A stretch of DNA of 34,381 nucleotides from Oscillospiraceae bacterium (GTDB lineage: Bacteria > Bacillota > Clostridia > Oscillospirales > Oscillospiraceae): positions 1 through 34,381 of the forward strand of contig JAFSCK010000009.1 in the NCBI GenBank assembly GCA_017436785.1, given 5' to 3'. This document shows, piece after piece, positions 1 to 8,059 of this stretch. Positions within the stretch are counted from its first letter, which is position 1, and every line of letters starts with the position of its first letter. The notes beneath the pieces were generated by a model, which worked only from the letters and a program-made list of their open reading frames with translations, did not search any database and was not told the DNA's origin. The position numbers and the translations under genes were made by a program.

Positions 1-2
1 CT

Positions 3-473
3 GACGCAGGCTCCCGTATCGGCTACATCGATCTGGCTGCAGCCAACGATGCTATCTGTATCGCCCTGTGCTCTGCCGACGGCATTGCAAAGGACAACGA
101 AGAGCGCGAAATGCACTGCGACAACATGCTGGAGCGCGGTATGGCTCTGGGCATGGATGCCACCGACCTGTGGTTCGACCCCCTGTTCCTGGTCGTCAAG
201 GGCATGCAGGACAAGCAGATGGAGGTTCTGGAGGCTATCAAGATGTTCTCCGACAAGGGTCTGAAGTCCACCGGCGGTCTGTCCAACAACTCCAACGGCG
301 CACCCAAGGAAGTCCGTCCCATCATGGACGCTACTCTGGTTGCCATGTGCATGATGCAGGGTCTGACCTCCGCAATCGTCAACCCCAACGACCGTCGCCT
401 GATGGAGACCATCAAGTCCTGCGACATCTTCAAGAACCACGTCCTGTACTCCGACTCCTACCTGGATCTGTAA
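3..473 (+). CDS. acsE: 5-methyltetrahydrofolate:corrinoid/iron-sulfur protein methyltransferase, 3' part
   Basis: The window opens inside this gene; 156 C-terminal residues are visible in frame from base 3, against about 260 for the family. AcsE moves the methyl group of methyl-tetrahydrofolate to the cobalt of the corrinoid iron-sulfur protein in the methyl branch of the cytoplasmic Wood-Ljungdahl pathway. The visible part is the second half of a pterin-binding TIM barrel: a WFDPL segment, then a GLSNNSNG segment that matches the family's GLSN-type motif contributing to folate binding, and a terminal helix with IVNPND. The assignment is supported by acsB and acsV a few kilobases downstream. 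Codon use is strongly biased to C/G-ending codons as in acsB, suggesting high expression. A strong terminator follows at 606, so this part of the operon may end here rather than run into acsB. Confidence 0.85.
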   Translation, partial: DAGSRIGYIDLAAANDAICIALCSADGIAKDNEEREMHCDNMLERGMALGMDATDLWFDPLFLVVKGMQDKQMEVLEAIKMFSDKGLKSTGGLSNNSNGAPKEVRPIMDATLVAMCMMQGLTSAIVNPNDRRLMETIKSCDIFKNHVLYSDSYLDL

Positions 474-499
474 GTCTCGGACCGGTTGCTTGAAATAGA

Positions 500-590
500 T
501 GTCATTGCGAGGAGGGCGTAGCCCGACGTGGCAATCCCCATGAATCTTAGGAGATTCCCACACCAGTGTGTGCACTGGTTCGGAATGACA
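500..590. repeat. Palindromic dispersed element, TGTCATTGCGA family, copy 1
   Basis: Terminal inverted repeat TGTCATTGCGA (500) against TCGGAATGACA (580, one mismatch). The left arm carries a GGGC-GTA-GCCC hairpin and the right arm a CCAGTG-TGTG-CACTGG hairpin. Inner stem GTGGCAATC pairs imperfectly with GATTCCCAC. No coding capacity. Confidence 0.85.
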
Positions 591-605
591 GAATAGAAAT
601 ACCCG

Positions 606-643
606 TGACCGGGAGGAATTTTCCTCCCGGTCATTTATTTTTA
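606..643 (+). terminator. Rho-independent terminator after acsE
   Basis: A near-perfect inverted repeat, TGACCGGGAGGAA against TTCCTCCCGGTCA (606-633), with almost no loop, is followed by TTTATTTTT. It should stop transcripts arriving from acsE, so the genes after it need their own promoter. Confidence 0.85.
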
Positions 644-652
644 CAAAATGGA

Positions 653-681
653 TTGCCAATGAGAGGAATCTTTTGTATAAT
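653..681 (+). promoter_or_regulatory. Sigma-A type promoter for the inserted three-gene block
   Basis: TTGCCA at 653-658, a 17-base spacer and a perfect TATAAT at 676-681, placed just after the acsE terminator and about 90 bases before the gene at 772. The spacing is ideal; only the match is seen, not activity. Confidence 0.6.
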
Positions 682-709
682 TACGTTGACGCATCATGTC
701 CACGATCCA

Positions 710-742
710 TGTCATTGCGAGGAGCGCAGCGACGTGGCAATC
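710..742. repeat. Half copy of the TGTCATTGCGA element
   Basis: Only the left arm is present: TGTCATTGCGAGGAGCGCAG through GTGGCAATC. It lies in the 5' leader of the gene at 772. No matching right arm follows, so this is a truncated or solo arm. Confidence 0.75.
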
Positions 743-771
743 TCTATTTCATAATCGAAAGGAATTCATAT

Positions 772-1206
772 ATGAACCCATGGCAGGAAATACTGACCGC
801 TGCCATTTTGATCGCTATATTTGTATCTATTCGAACTGCGCTGCACAGGCGGCGGGACCGGAAATACCGGGATGCCCTGCGGAAGCTGGAGCTGGTTTTG
901 CAGCCCCGGGAAAGCATCAAGGTCATTCTGCCCCAGAAAAAGGGGCGCATCATCCTGACCTCTAAGCGGGTGCTGTTTGAAACATCTCAGGGCTTCACCG
1001 CCGTACCCATCAAGACCATTAAGCGTGTGCAGGGCAATAACGAAAAGGGAAACCGTACCACCTCCATCCCCAAAATGGTGTCCCTCACCATCAAGGCGGA
1101 GCAGGAGCATACCATAAAAAACGATTGCCCCGAGTTTGAAGCCTTTGCAAAGCAGCTCATCAAAAAAACTACAAAGAAAAAGCCTGATCGTAAGGCGGGG
1201 TCATGA
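772..1206 (+). CDS. Small membrane-anchored protein with PH/GRAM-like domain, function unknown
   Basis: A 144-residue protein starting at ATG 772 after a GAAAGG ribosome binding site; the frame is open further upstream but that part runs through the repeat arm at 710 and has no better start. Residues 6-22 form one hydrophobic segment, followed by a very basic stretch (HRRRDRKYR), so the body should face the cytoplasm. Residues about 40-125 look like a bacterial PH/GRAM-type domain, with the typical ILTSKRVLFE strand pair and VPIKTIKRV strand. The C-terminus is lysine rich. The last three sense codons and the stop lie inside a GC palindrome (1195-1214), so the repeat supplies the stop codon. 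The role is unknown; first gene of the block between acsE and acsB. Confidence 0.7.
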   Translation: MNPWQEILTAAILIAIFVSIRTALHRRRDRKYRDALRKLELVLQPRESIKVILPQKKGRIILTSKRVLFETSQGFTAVPIKTIKRVQGNNEKGNRTTSIPKMVSLTIKAEQEHTIKNDCPEFEAFAKQLIKKTTKKKPDRKAGS

Positions 1207-1219
1207 CCCCGCCCTACAG
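1195..1219. repeat. Solo arm of the TGTAGGG palindromic family overlapping a gene end
   Basis: The 20-base perfect palindrome GGCGGGGTCATGACCCCGCC (1195-1214) followed by CTACA. It is identical to the arms of the full elements at 7896 and 15169. Here it forms the 3' end of the gene at 772 and overlaps spurious upstream ATGs of the next frame. Confidence 0.85.
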
Positions 1220-1241
1220 AAGCACTATGGGAGGGATGGAT

Positions 1242-1679
1242 ATGTCATGGAAAAAGAAGCTGTTAGCCATCCTTGCGGTTCTGCTTCTCCTTGGGTGTGA
1301 TTATCTGTACTGGACGGTGGAATTGCCGCTGGCGGATAAGCTGCCGGAGGCGGTTCAGAATACCATGGGTGTCCAGCTGTTTTATTATGACGACTTTTTT
1401 ACTTCCAGAGAGGTCACGGTGGAGCAGGAAGCTGTGGCGGACATCCTGAATGCACTGGAGGGGACTGCAGTCACCCGCTGTCCAAAGTTCGGCACTATGA
1501 GCCAGCCCTTTTTCTATCTGTACCTGCATTATCCCAACGGCTATACAAGGTTGCTCGTGGTGGAAAATGGGGATATTTCCGCAGACCCGGATATGGATAG
1601 TGACCGCCGTATCTATTTTGACGGCGGAGAGGAACTGTTTCAGGCGTTGCTGCCATTGACAGAGCAAGATATGCCATGA
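1242..1679 (+). CDS. Small putative lipoprotein, function unknown
   Basis: A 145-residue product. The frame contains ATGs at 1203, 1227, 1236 and 1242; 1242 is preferred because GGGAGGG ends seven bases before it, and because 1203 lies in a repeat palindrome. The N-terminus MSWKKKLLAILAVLLLLGC is a signal peptide with a plausible lipobox (LLGC, Cys19), so the mature protein would be a lipid-anchored extracytoplasmic protein of about 127 residues. The remainder is acidic and aromatic-rich (for example FFYLYLHYPNGYTRLLVV and a YFDGGEELFQALL end) and resembles small, secreted beta-rich domains, but I recognise no family. It is closely spaced between the PH-like gene and the DUF6056 gene and is probably co-transcribed with them. 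Confidence 0.65.
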   Translation: MSWKKKLLAILAVLLLLGCDYLYWTVELPLADKLPEAVQNTMGVQLFYYDDFFTSREVTVEQEAVADILNALEGTAVTRCPKFGTMSQPFFYLYLHYPNGYTRLLVVENGDISADPDMDSDRRIYFDGGEELFQALLPLTEQDMP

Positions 1680-1715
1680 TCTGACATGGCAATGAAATCA
1701 AAAAGGATGGGACAC

Positions 1716-3047
1716 ATGTTGAAAAAGTGGGATACCAATAGAAAAATTACGGCATTGGTATATGGTGCGATTTTCCTGATTATATTTTTATGCAATTTTT
1801 TAACACCTTATCTGGTGGATGACTTTAACTATCGGTTGAGTTTTGCAACGAAGGAACCTCTGGAAAGTGTGTGGGAAATCATTCCGTCCATGGCTGCGCA
1901 TGCACAGAGCATGAACGGACGTTTGACGGCACATTCCTTAGTGCAATTATTTATGTTGATGCCGAGAATTGTGTTCGACTTGGTCAATTCCGGAATGTTC
2001 TGCCTGCTGATCTGGCTGATTACAGGATATGCATCCAAAGAACGCAGTAATTTACTTGCGATTGCTGCTTTCTGTGCAATTTGGCTGTATGAGCCTGCCT
2101 TTGGCGAAGTAAACCTGTGGCAGGATGGCGCGATCAACTACATGTGGAGCACAGTTGTGATGCTGATCTATCTAAAGCCCTTTGTTCGGCTTTATCTGGA
2201 TGGAAACAGTGGATTGGATAATGCGGCTGCTAAGCTGGGGTTCCTAATCTTTTCTGCACTGGCAGGCAGTTATTCGGAAACGAGCTCTGCAGCGGCGGTG
2301 TTTATCGCGTTCCTGCTGGTAGGAATATCTGCGTGGGATGCTGGCTGGAAGATAAATTGGTATGCAGCGATATCTGTGGCCGTGGCAGCAGTGGGATATC
2401 TGACGATTTACATGGCACCGGCCCAATGGGTAAATAAAAGTACGGAATTATCCTTCAAGACATTACTAAATCATTTTGAAACTGCGACGCAAATGTATAC
2501 CACCTTTGGGATTTTGGCAGCTGCCGCCGTGGTTTTCCTTGTTGTAAATCTGTCTGAACTTGCAGAAAAAAAGACGATCCTCTTGGGGATGGTATTTGCG
2601 GCAGGATCGCTGGCAGCAAACTATATTATGATTTTTGCAGGCTATTATCCCGAACGGTCTGCGGCAGGTGCCTTTGTTCTGCTGCTGACGGTGTTGGCGA
2701 TTTGGGTATCACCGATATTGAAGGCTGGTTCGTGGCGAACAGCAGTTGTGAGCGCAATGGCGGTAATGATGCTGGCAACATTTCCTGCACTGGTCTCGGG
2801 TGTGAAAGATGTGGCAACTACGTATTTGCGTATTACCGAGAATGAACGCCTGATTTATGCGTGCAGGGATCAGGGGATTGTCCATGTGGAAGTGCCGATG
2901 ATCAGTCCAAATACAAAATACAGTGCGTTGTATGGTGCAAAGTATTTAGATATGGAAGATAGATATTCATGGCCGAATGATTCCATGTCGGTATATTATG
3001 GCGTAGAATCCATTCTGGGTGTGCCAAGAGTTGCAGAAGAACCGTAA
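1716..3047 (+). CDS. Multi-pass membrane protein, DUF6056-like
   Basis: About 443 residues. ATGs at 1686, 1692, 1707 and 1716 are in frame; 1716 is chosen because AAGGATGGG precedes it at a suitable distance. At least nine to ten hydrophobic segments are visible across the length. The first loop carries VDDFNYRLSF and, further on, SMNGRLTAHSLVQLF, the DD-F-Y and NGR pattern of DUF6056-type proteins, which look like GT-C-fold glycosyltransferases acting from the outer face of the membrane. This function is inference. The gene is clearly more AT-rich, with different codon choice (TTA, TTG, ATA, AAT), than acsE and acsB on either side, which suggests recent horizontal acquisition. It interrupts the acs genes and has no evident role in acetogenesis. 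Confidence 0.72.
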   Translation: MLKKWDTNRKITALVYGAIFLIIFLCNFLTPYLVDDFNYRLSFATKEPLESVWEIIPSMAAHAQSMNGRLTAHSLVQLFMLMPRIVFDLVNSGMFCLLIWLITGYASKERSNLLAIAAFCAIWLYEPAFGEVNLWQDGAINYMWSTVVMLIYLKPFVRLYLDGNSGLDNAAAKLGFLIFSALAGSYSETSSAAAVFIAFLLVGISAWDAGWKINWYAAISVAVAAVGYLTIYMAPAQWVNKSTELSFKTLLNHFETATQMYTTFGILAAAAVVFLVVNLSELAEKKTILLGMVFAAGSLAANYIMIFAGYYPERSAAGAFVLLLTVLAIWVSPILKAGSWRTAVVSAMAVMMLATFPALVSGVKDVATTYLRITENERLIYACRDQGIVHVEVPMISPNTKYSALYGAKYLDMEDRYSWPNDSMSVYYGVESILGVPRVAEEP

Positions 3048-3118
3048 AAGAATGCGTATATTCAGCCAAATGGCTCTATATAAATTATGTTAACTAGAAA
3101 ATTTGGGAGGAATTACAC

Positions 3119-5245
3119 ATGAGCGTATTAACTGACCTGATTTATGGCGGCTCCAATGCCGTTGCCGGCCTGACCGAAGGCGCTGTCAATGATGCCATTG
3201 CAAAGTATGGCGCAGACAAGGAAATCAGCTTCCCCGATACTGCCTATTATTTCCCCACGATTTACGCTGCCACCGGCGTGAAGGTGAAGACACTGGGTGA
3301 TCTGACCGCCTGTGTGGGCGTGCTGAAGAGCCTCATCACCAATCAGGAGGACTTGGGTCAGGCATTGAATGCCGGTCTTGCTACCGCTGTGGGCGCTGAG
3401 ATCATCGAGGGCCTGAAGTACGTGGAGGGCGGCAATCCCTATGAAAATGAGTCCGGCATCGGCTTTGTTCCCGATCCCATCATCCGCTCTCTGGGTGTGC
3501 CGCTGGTCACTGGCGATATCCCTGGCGTTGCTGTTGTGCTGGGCAAGGCAGAGAATGCAGCGGATGTTGTGAATGTGGTGAAGGATTACCAGTCCAAGGG
3601 CATCATGACCTTCATGGTGGGTGATGTCATCGAGCAGTGCATGGACGGCGGCGTGAAGATGGGTCTGGAATTCCGTGTCATCCCTCTGGGCCATGATGTA
3701 ACCAGCGTCATCCATGTCGTCACCGTGGCCATCCGTGCGGCCCTGATCTTCGGCAATGTGAAGCCCGGCGATCTGGCAGGCCTGCTGACTTACACCAAGG
3801 AGCGCGTTCCCGCCTTTGTCAACACCTTCGGCGCCATCGATGCTGTTGTGGTTTCCGCCGGTGCCGGCGCCATCGCACTGGGCTTCCCTGTTGTGGTGGA
3901 CATCGATCTGGGCGAGAATCAGGTTCCCGGTGCGCTGGAATCCGTCTGTGACCATGCCGAGACCGTGAAGAAGTCTCTGGAGCTGCGCTCCATCAAGATC
4001 AAGGTGAAGGAACTGCCCATCCCTGTGGCTTTCGCTGCCGCCTTCGAGGGTGAGATTATCCGCAAGTCCGACATGCACAACGAGTTCTGGTCCTCCAAGA
4101 ATCCCACCGCTGAGCTGGTGGTTATGCGGGATATGAACGAGATCGAGGATCACAAGATCACCATCGTCGGCCCCGATCTGGCAGATGCCAAGGAACTGGC
4201 TCTGGCTACTTACGTGGAAGTCGCCGGCAAGAAGATGCAGGTGGACTTCGAGTCTGTTATCGAAAGAAAGTTCCACGCATGGTTTAACTATATGGAAGGT
4301 GTCATGCACACCGGCCAGCGCAATCAGGTCCGTGTCCGTGTTTCCAATGCCGCCTTTGAGGCCGGTCTGAACCTCAAGCATTTTGCTGAGGTCCTTTATG
4401 TCATGATCATGGACGAGTTCGACGCAGTCGTGGACAAGTGCCAGATCACCCTGATCACCGACGCTGCCGAGGCAGGCAAATTCCGGGATGAGATGGCAAT
4501 GCCCCGCTATGCTGCCCGTGACGAGCGTCTGGATTCCATGACCGACGAGTCTGTGGACCGCTACTATACCTGCATTCTGTGCCAGTCCTTCGCCCCCGCC
4601 CACTGCTGCGTGGTTACTCCCGAGCGTCTGGGCCTGTGCGGTGCCGTTTCTTGGCTGGATGCCAAGGCTACCAATGAGCTGGATCCCAATGGTCCCTGCC
4701 AGCCCATCTTCAAGGAAGGCTGCACCGACGAGCGCACCGGCCGCTATGCAAGTGTTGACAAGGCAGTATTTGATTCCACCCACGGCGCAGTTGAGAGCGT
4801 GACTTTGTACTCCATTCTGGAGGATCCCATGACCTCCTGCGGCTGCTTTGAGTGTATCTGCGGCATCGAGCCTATGTCCAACGGCTTCATCGTGGTCAAC
4901 CGGGAATTTAAGGGCATGACCCCTGCCGGCATGACCTTCGGCGAGCTGGCCTCCTGCACCGGCGGCGGTGTTCAGACCCCCGGCTACATGGGCCATGGCC
5001 GTCACTTCATCTCCTCCAAGAAGTTCATCTCCGCCGAGGGCGGCATCGAGCGTATCGTCTGGATGCCCAAGGAGCTGAAGGACGATGTGGGCGAGCGGCT
5101 GAACAAGACTGCCAAGGAGCTCTATGGCATCGACAACTTCACCGATTTCGTTGCCGATGAGACCATCACCACCGACTGCGAAGAGCTGCTGAACTGGCTG
5201 ACGGAGAAGAACCACCCCGTTCTGGGCATGGAGCCTCTGATGTAA
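3119..5245 (+). CDS. acsB: Acetyl-CoA synthase beta subunit of CODH/ACS
   Basis: A 708-residue protein starting at ATG 3119 behind GGGAGG. It joins CO, the corrinoid-bound methyl group and CoA into acetyl-CoA at the nickel-iron A-cluster in the cytoplasm. All A-cluster ligands are present with the same spacing as in the Moorella enzyme: Cys485, Cys488, Cys497 and Cys507 for the Fe4S4 cube, and the Cys574-Gly575-Cys576 motif for the distal nickel, with Cys488 in the bridging position. The N-terminal domain that contacts CO dehydrogenase, the middle domain and the C-terminal A-cluster domain are all there; the length is close to the 729 residues of Moorella. Codon use is highly biased, suggesting abundant expression. 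The CODH and CFeSP subunits are not in the window. A structured element follows the stop codon directly. Confidence 0.97.
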   Translation: MSVLTDLIYGGSNAVAGLTEGAVNDAIAKYGADKEISFPDTAYYFPTIYAATGVKVKTLGDLTACVGVLKSLITNQEDLGQALNAGLATAVGAEIIEGLKYVEGGNPYENESGIGFVPDPIIRSLGVPLVTGDIPGVAVVLGKAENAADVVNVVKDYQSKGIMTFMVGDVIEQCMDGGVKMGLEFRVIPLGHDVTSVIHVVTVAIRAALIFGNVKPGDLAGLLTYTKERVPAFVNTFGAIDAVVVSAGAGAIALGFPVVVDIDLGENQVPGALESVCDHAETVKKSLELRSIKIKVKELPIPVAFAAAFEGEIIRKSDMHNEFWSSKNPTAELVVMRDMNEIEDHKITIVGPDLADAKELALATYVEVAGKKMQVDFESVIERKFHAWFNYMEGVMHTGQRNQVRVRVSNAAFEAGLNLKHFAEVLYVMIMDEFDAVVDKCQITLITDAAEAGKFRDEMAMPRYAARDERLDSMTDESVDRYYTCILCQSFAPAHCCVVTPERLGLCGAVSWLDAKATNELDPNGPCQPIFKEGCTDERTGRYASVDKAVFDSTHGAVESVTLYSILEDPMTSCGCFECICGIEPMSNGFIVVNREFKGMTPAGMTFGELASCTGGGVQTPGYMGHGRHFISSKKFISAEGGIERIVWMPKELKDDVGERLNKTAKELYGIDNFTDFVADETITTDCEELLNWLTEKNHPVLGMEPLM

Positions 5246-5329
5246 GCGGCGAGCAGCCGCTGGCAATGCGAGCCTTCGGTGCGGCAATTGCCGTAACACC
5301 ACTGGGTGGTCAGCCCGGTTCGTTATTGC
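5246..5329 (+). other. Putative structured RNA element, copy A, after acsB
   Basis: Starts on the first base after the acsB stop. Hairpin GCGGC/GCCGC (5246-5260), then an outer stem GCAAT (5263-5267) with ATTGC (5325-5329) and CGAGCC (5269-5274) with GGTTCG (5317-5322). Inside are a 20-base variable part, with its own CGGC-AATT-GCCG hairpin, and AACACC-3 nt-GGGTGG. Copy B at 8441 has the same lengths and stems with compensating changes. Not recognised as a known riboswitch. Confidence 0.6.
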
Positions 5330-5350
5330 AATCATAGAAAGGAAAAAACG

Positions 5351-5377
5351 GTAGGGGAGGGGCATTGCCCCTCCCGC
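5351..5377. repeat. GTAGGGG-type palindrome in the acsB-acsV gap
   Basis: GTAGGGG followed by a hairpin GGGAGGGGCA/TGCCCCTCCC. It looks like a solo arm of the TGTAGGG palindrome family; no partner arm is seen nearby. Confidence 0.55.
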
Positions 5378-5426
5378 GCAGAGCGTCATTGCGTACTGAT
5401 TGCAATCTGCTGTGCACCAAACGCTT

Positions 5427-5538
5427 GTCATTCTGAGCGGCGCGCGGCAGAGTCGAAGAATCTTCGTACTACCATAACTGCTGTGCAGATACGATGGTGC
5501 GAAGATCCTTCGACTCGTTTCACTCGCTCAGGATGACA
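5427..5538. repeat. Palindromic dispersed element, TGTCATTCTGAGC family
   Basis: Outer inverted repeat TGTCATTCTGAGC (5427) against GCTCAGGATGACA (ends 5538) and an inner stem GAGTCGAAGAATCTTCG against CGAAGATCCTTCGACTC, with short arm sequences between the two stems. Together with copy A and the palindrome at 5351 this fills most of the 326-base gap before acsV; bases 5378-5426 show nothing I can assign. Confidence 0.8.
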
Positions 5539-5571
5539 AATCTGTACATAGACTGAAAGGAACTTCCACAA

Positions 5572-7497
5572 ATGAAAGTAACCTTCCAAATCGAGGGTGC
5601 TGCCCCTGTAATCATCGAATGCAACCTTGGCGACAACCTGCTGGAGCTGGCACGGCGGGGCAATGTGGCCATCGATGCCCCCTGCTCCGGTAACGGCTCC
5701 TGCGGCAAGTGCCGGGTAAAGCTCATCGAAGGGGAACTGGACTCTCTGAAAAGCCGCCATGTTTCCGAGGAAGAATGGGAAGCAGGCTGGCGCTTGAGCT
5801 GCAACTCCAAGGTGCTCTCCGACTGCACCGTGTTCGTGCCGGACATTGCCAGCGCTTACCAGAGCCGCATGAAGACGGCAGACCTGTCTTCTCCTAAGGA
5901 GATCGCCATTTTTGAGGATTGCCAGAATCACTTAAGAGAAAGCGGCATCCATTTTGTCAACAATTTCCGTTCCGTTGTCATCACCATGGCAGAGCCTACG
6001 CTGGATGACACCATGCCCGATAATGAGCGCTTTACTTGGGCCGTTCAGGAGGCGCTGGGGGTGGAGAAGGTCCACATCCCTTACACCGTCATGGTACGGC
6101 TGGCCTCGACCCTGCGGGAGCATGGCTTTACCGTCTGCGTCAAGGGTGAATTGGACGGAGATACCTTCCGCTGCATGGAAATCTGCGGACCGGAGGATAC
6201 CGCCATTGTGGGCTGCGCCATCGATATCGGCACCACCACGGTCACCATGGTCTTTACCGACCTGACCTCCGGAAAGCTGTTGGCCAAGGGCTCCTCCGGC
6301 AATGGCCAGATCCGCTACGGTGCCGACGTTATCAACCGCATCATTGAGCAGGGCCGCAGCGGCGGCAAGGCCAAGCTGCAAAACGCCATTATCAAGGAGA
6401 CCTTGAATCCCATCATTGCCAGCCTCTGCAAGTCTGCCGGGATCTCTGCCCGGAGCATCCTGCGGCTGAGCGTGGGCTCCAACACCACCATGAACCACCT
6501 GCTGCTGGGTGTGGATGCAGAGCCTGTCCGAATGGAGCCCTATATTCCCAGCTTCTTTGCGTGGGAAGGCTTGCTGGCAGGAGATCTGAAGCTGCCCGCC
6601 AATCCGCTGGCCCCTGTTCTCATTGCGCCCAATATCGGCTCCTATGTGGGCGGCGATATCACCGCCGGTACGCTGGCCTCCGGGATCTGGGACAAGGACG
6701 AGATGAGCCTGTTTATCGACCTTGGCACCAACGGCGAGCTGGTCTTCGGCAACCGTGACTTCCTCATGTCCTGTGCCTGCTCCGCCGGTCCTGCCTTTGA
6801 GGGCGGCGATATTTCCAGCGGTATGCGCGCCACCGACGGCGCTGTGGAAGCCTGCGTCATTGATAAGGACACCATGGAGCCCACGCTGGAGATCATTGGC
6901 GACCCGGGCCAGAAGGTGGTAGGCATCTGCGGCAGCGGTATCATTGACATGATCTCCGAGCTGTTCCGCTGCGGCATCATCAATGCCAAGGGCCTGTTCG
7001 TCCGGGAGGGCAGACGGATTCTCCGGGATGAGCATGGCATGGGCCGCTATGTGGTGGCGTTCCCTGAGGAATCCGAGACGGCACGGGAAGTCAGCCTCAA
7101 CGAGGTAGACATCGATAACTTCATCCGTGCAAAGGGTGCCATCTTCTCTGCTATTGATACGCTGCTGCAAAGTGTAGATATGACGCCGGATTGCATTGAC
7201 AAGGTCTATGTTGCCGGCGGCATCGGTTCCGGCATCAACATGCACAATGCAGTGAATATCGGTATGTTCCCCGATGTGGAGCTGGAAAAGTTCCAGTACA
7301 TCGGCAACTCTTCCCTGACCGGTGCTTATGCCATGGTGGTCAGTGACGAGGCAAATGCCAAGTGCGCCGAGGTGGCGGCCAATATGACCTATCTGGAGCT
7401 GAGTACCTATCCCGGTTATATGGACTCCTTCGTGGCAGCCTGCTTCCTGCCCCATACGGACCGCAGCCTGTTCCCCCACAGTGTGCAGGAGATGTGA
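5572..7497 (+). CDS. acsV: Reductive activator of the corrinoid iron-sulfur protein (RACo)
   Basis: A 641-residue protein that uses ATP to bring oxidised Co(II) corrinoid iron-sulfur protein back to Co(I), keeping the methyl branch active. The N-terminal ferredoxin-like domain has a [2Fe-2S] pattern: Cys38, Cys44 and Cys47 in CSGNGSCGKC, plus Cys77. A linker follows, then a large ASKHA-type ATPase domain with DIGTTTVTMVF, GGDITAGTLASG, FIDLGTNGELVFGN, EGGDISSGM and a late VAGGIGSGINMHNAVNIG motif, as expected of the DUF4445/RACo family. The length fits the family. It starts at ATG 5572 with AAAGGAA upstream. It lies after acsB across a repeat-filled gap and runs directly into the VOC gene at 7499, so these are co-transcribed. 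Membership in the acs operon supports RACo over the related methyltransferase activators (RamA type). Confidence 0.92.
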   Translation: MKVTFQIEGAAPVIIECNLGDNLLELARRGNVAIDAPCSGNGSCGKCRVKLIEGELDSLKSRHVSEEEWEAGWRLSCNSKVLSDCTVFVPDIASAYQSRMKTADLSSPKEIAIFEDCQNHLRESGIHFVNNFRSVVITMAEPTLDDTMPDNERFTWAVQEALGVEKVHIPYTVMVRLASTLREHGFTVCVKGELDGDTFRCMEICGPEDTAIVGCAIDIGTTTVTMVFTDLTSGKLLAKGSSGNGQIRYGADVINRIIEQGRSGGKAKLQNAIIKETLNPIIASLCKSAGISARSILRLSVGSNTTMNHLLLGVDAEPVRMEPYIPSFFAWEGLLAGDLKLPANPLAPVLIAPNIGSYVGGDITAGTLASGIWDKDEMSLFIDLGTNGELVFGNRDFLMSCACSAGPAFEGGDISSGMRATDGAVEACVIDKDTMEPTLEIIGDPGQKVVGICGSGIIDMISELFRCGIINAKGLFVREGRRILRDEHGMGRYVVAFPEESETAREVSLNEVDIDNFIRAKGAIFSAIDTLLQSVDMTPDCIDKVYVAGGIGSGINMHNAVNIGMFPDVELEKFQYIGNSSLTGAYAMVVSDEANAKCAEVAANMTYLELSTYPGYMDSFVAACFLPHTDRSLFPHSVQEM

Positions 7498-7498
7498 T

Positions 7499-7879
7499 AT
7501 GCTTAGCGGAAAACAGCACCATATTGCCATTATCTGCTCCGATTACGAAAAAGCCCGGGAATTTTATATCGAAAAGCTGGGCTTTGAACTGTACCGGGAA
7601 GTTTACCGTCCGGCACAGAAGGACTACTTACGGATGCTCCGCTTAGGAGACACCGTCATTGAGCTGTTTATCCGGCCCGATGCTCCCCAGCGGGTCAACA
7701 ACCCGGAGGCACAGGGCCTGCGGCACCTTGCCTTCCATGTGGAGGACATCGAACCCGTGGCAGCGTGGCTGAACAGCCGCGGCATCGAAACGGAGCCCAT
7801 CCGGGAGGACCCCTATAACGGAGGCCGCTTTACCTTCTTCAAGGACCCGGACGGGCTGCCGCTGGAATTGCACGAATGA
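7499..7879 (+). CDS. VOC family metalloprotein (glyoxalase I fold), first of a tandem pair
   Basis: 126 residues, start ATG 7499 with AGGAG in the end of acsV; it begins one base after the acsV stop, indicating tight translational coupling. Two beta-alpha-beta-beta-beta modules of the vicinal-oxygen-chelate fold are visible. Likely metal ligands sit at the family positions: His8 in HHIAI, the Glu of VIELF, a His in LRHLAFHV and the Glu of LPLELHE. The substrate cannot be read from the sequence; glyoxalase, epimerase and lyase functions all use this fold. The next VOC gene at 8060 is a paralogue with the same length and the same DPDGLPLELHE ending. Their place in an acs operon suggests a role connected with corrinoid or one-carbon chemistry, which is inference. 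Confidence 0.85.
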   Translation: MLSGKQHHIAIICSDYEKAREFYIEKLGFELYREVYRPAQKDYLRMLRLGDTVIELFIRPDAPQRVNNPEAQGLRHLAFHVEDIEPVAAWLNSRGIETEPIREDPYNGGRFTFFKDPDGLPLELHE

Positions 7880-7895
7880 TTCGTACAGAGCATAT

Positions 7896-8035
7896 TGTAG
7901 GGCGGGGTCATGACCCCGCCGAGCAGCCTCTGTTTATTACCTAGGTGTAGGCGATGAAGGGGGCCGGCATTCTGCACAGAATCAAGCTGGCAGAAAAATG
8001 TAGTGTGGTCGGCGGGGTCATGACCCCGCCCTACA
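7896..8035. repeat. Palindromic element, TGTAGGG family, 140 bp
   Basis: Both ends carry the 20-base palindrome GGCGGGGTCATGACCCCGCC, flanked outward by TGTA/TACA and inward by GA/TC, giving about 27-base perfect terminal inverted repeats. The core (about 86 bases) has no ORF. It separates the two VOC genes. Confidence 0.88.
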
Positions 8036-8059
8036 GTAATAAATAAAGGAGAAAAACGT

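Noticed and set aside
471-497. Possible third, truncated copy of the acs structured element after acsE (CCGGTTGCTTG)
   Set aside because: Only a few bases resemble the 3' end of copies A and B; no stem can be formed.
5317-5322. GGTTCG in the structured elements as part of a tRNA T-arm
   Set aside because: No acceptor, D-arm or anticodon arm of tRNA type can be formed around it, and CGAGCC pairs with it instead.
3128-5431. 767-residue open frame on the - strand opposite acsB
   Set aside because: It is a shadow of the strongly biased codon use of acsB; composition is rich in His/Gly/Leu without any domain, and acsB itself is certain.
7481-7498. GTG start at 7481 for the first VOC gene
   Set aside because: ATG 7499 has AGGAG at the right distance; the GTG lies inside acsV with no ribosome binding site.
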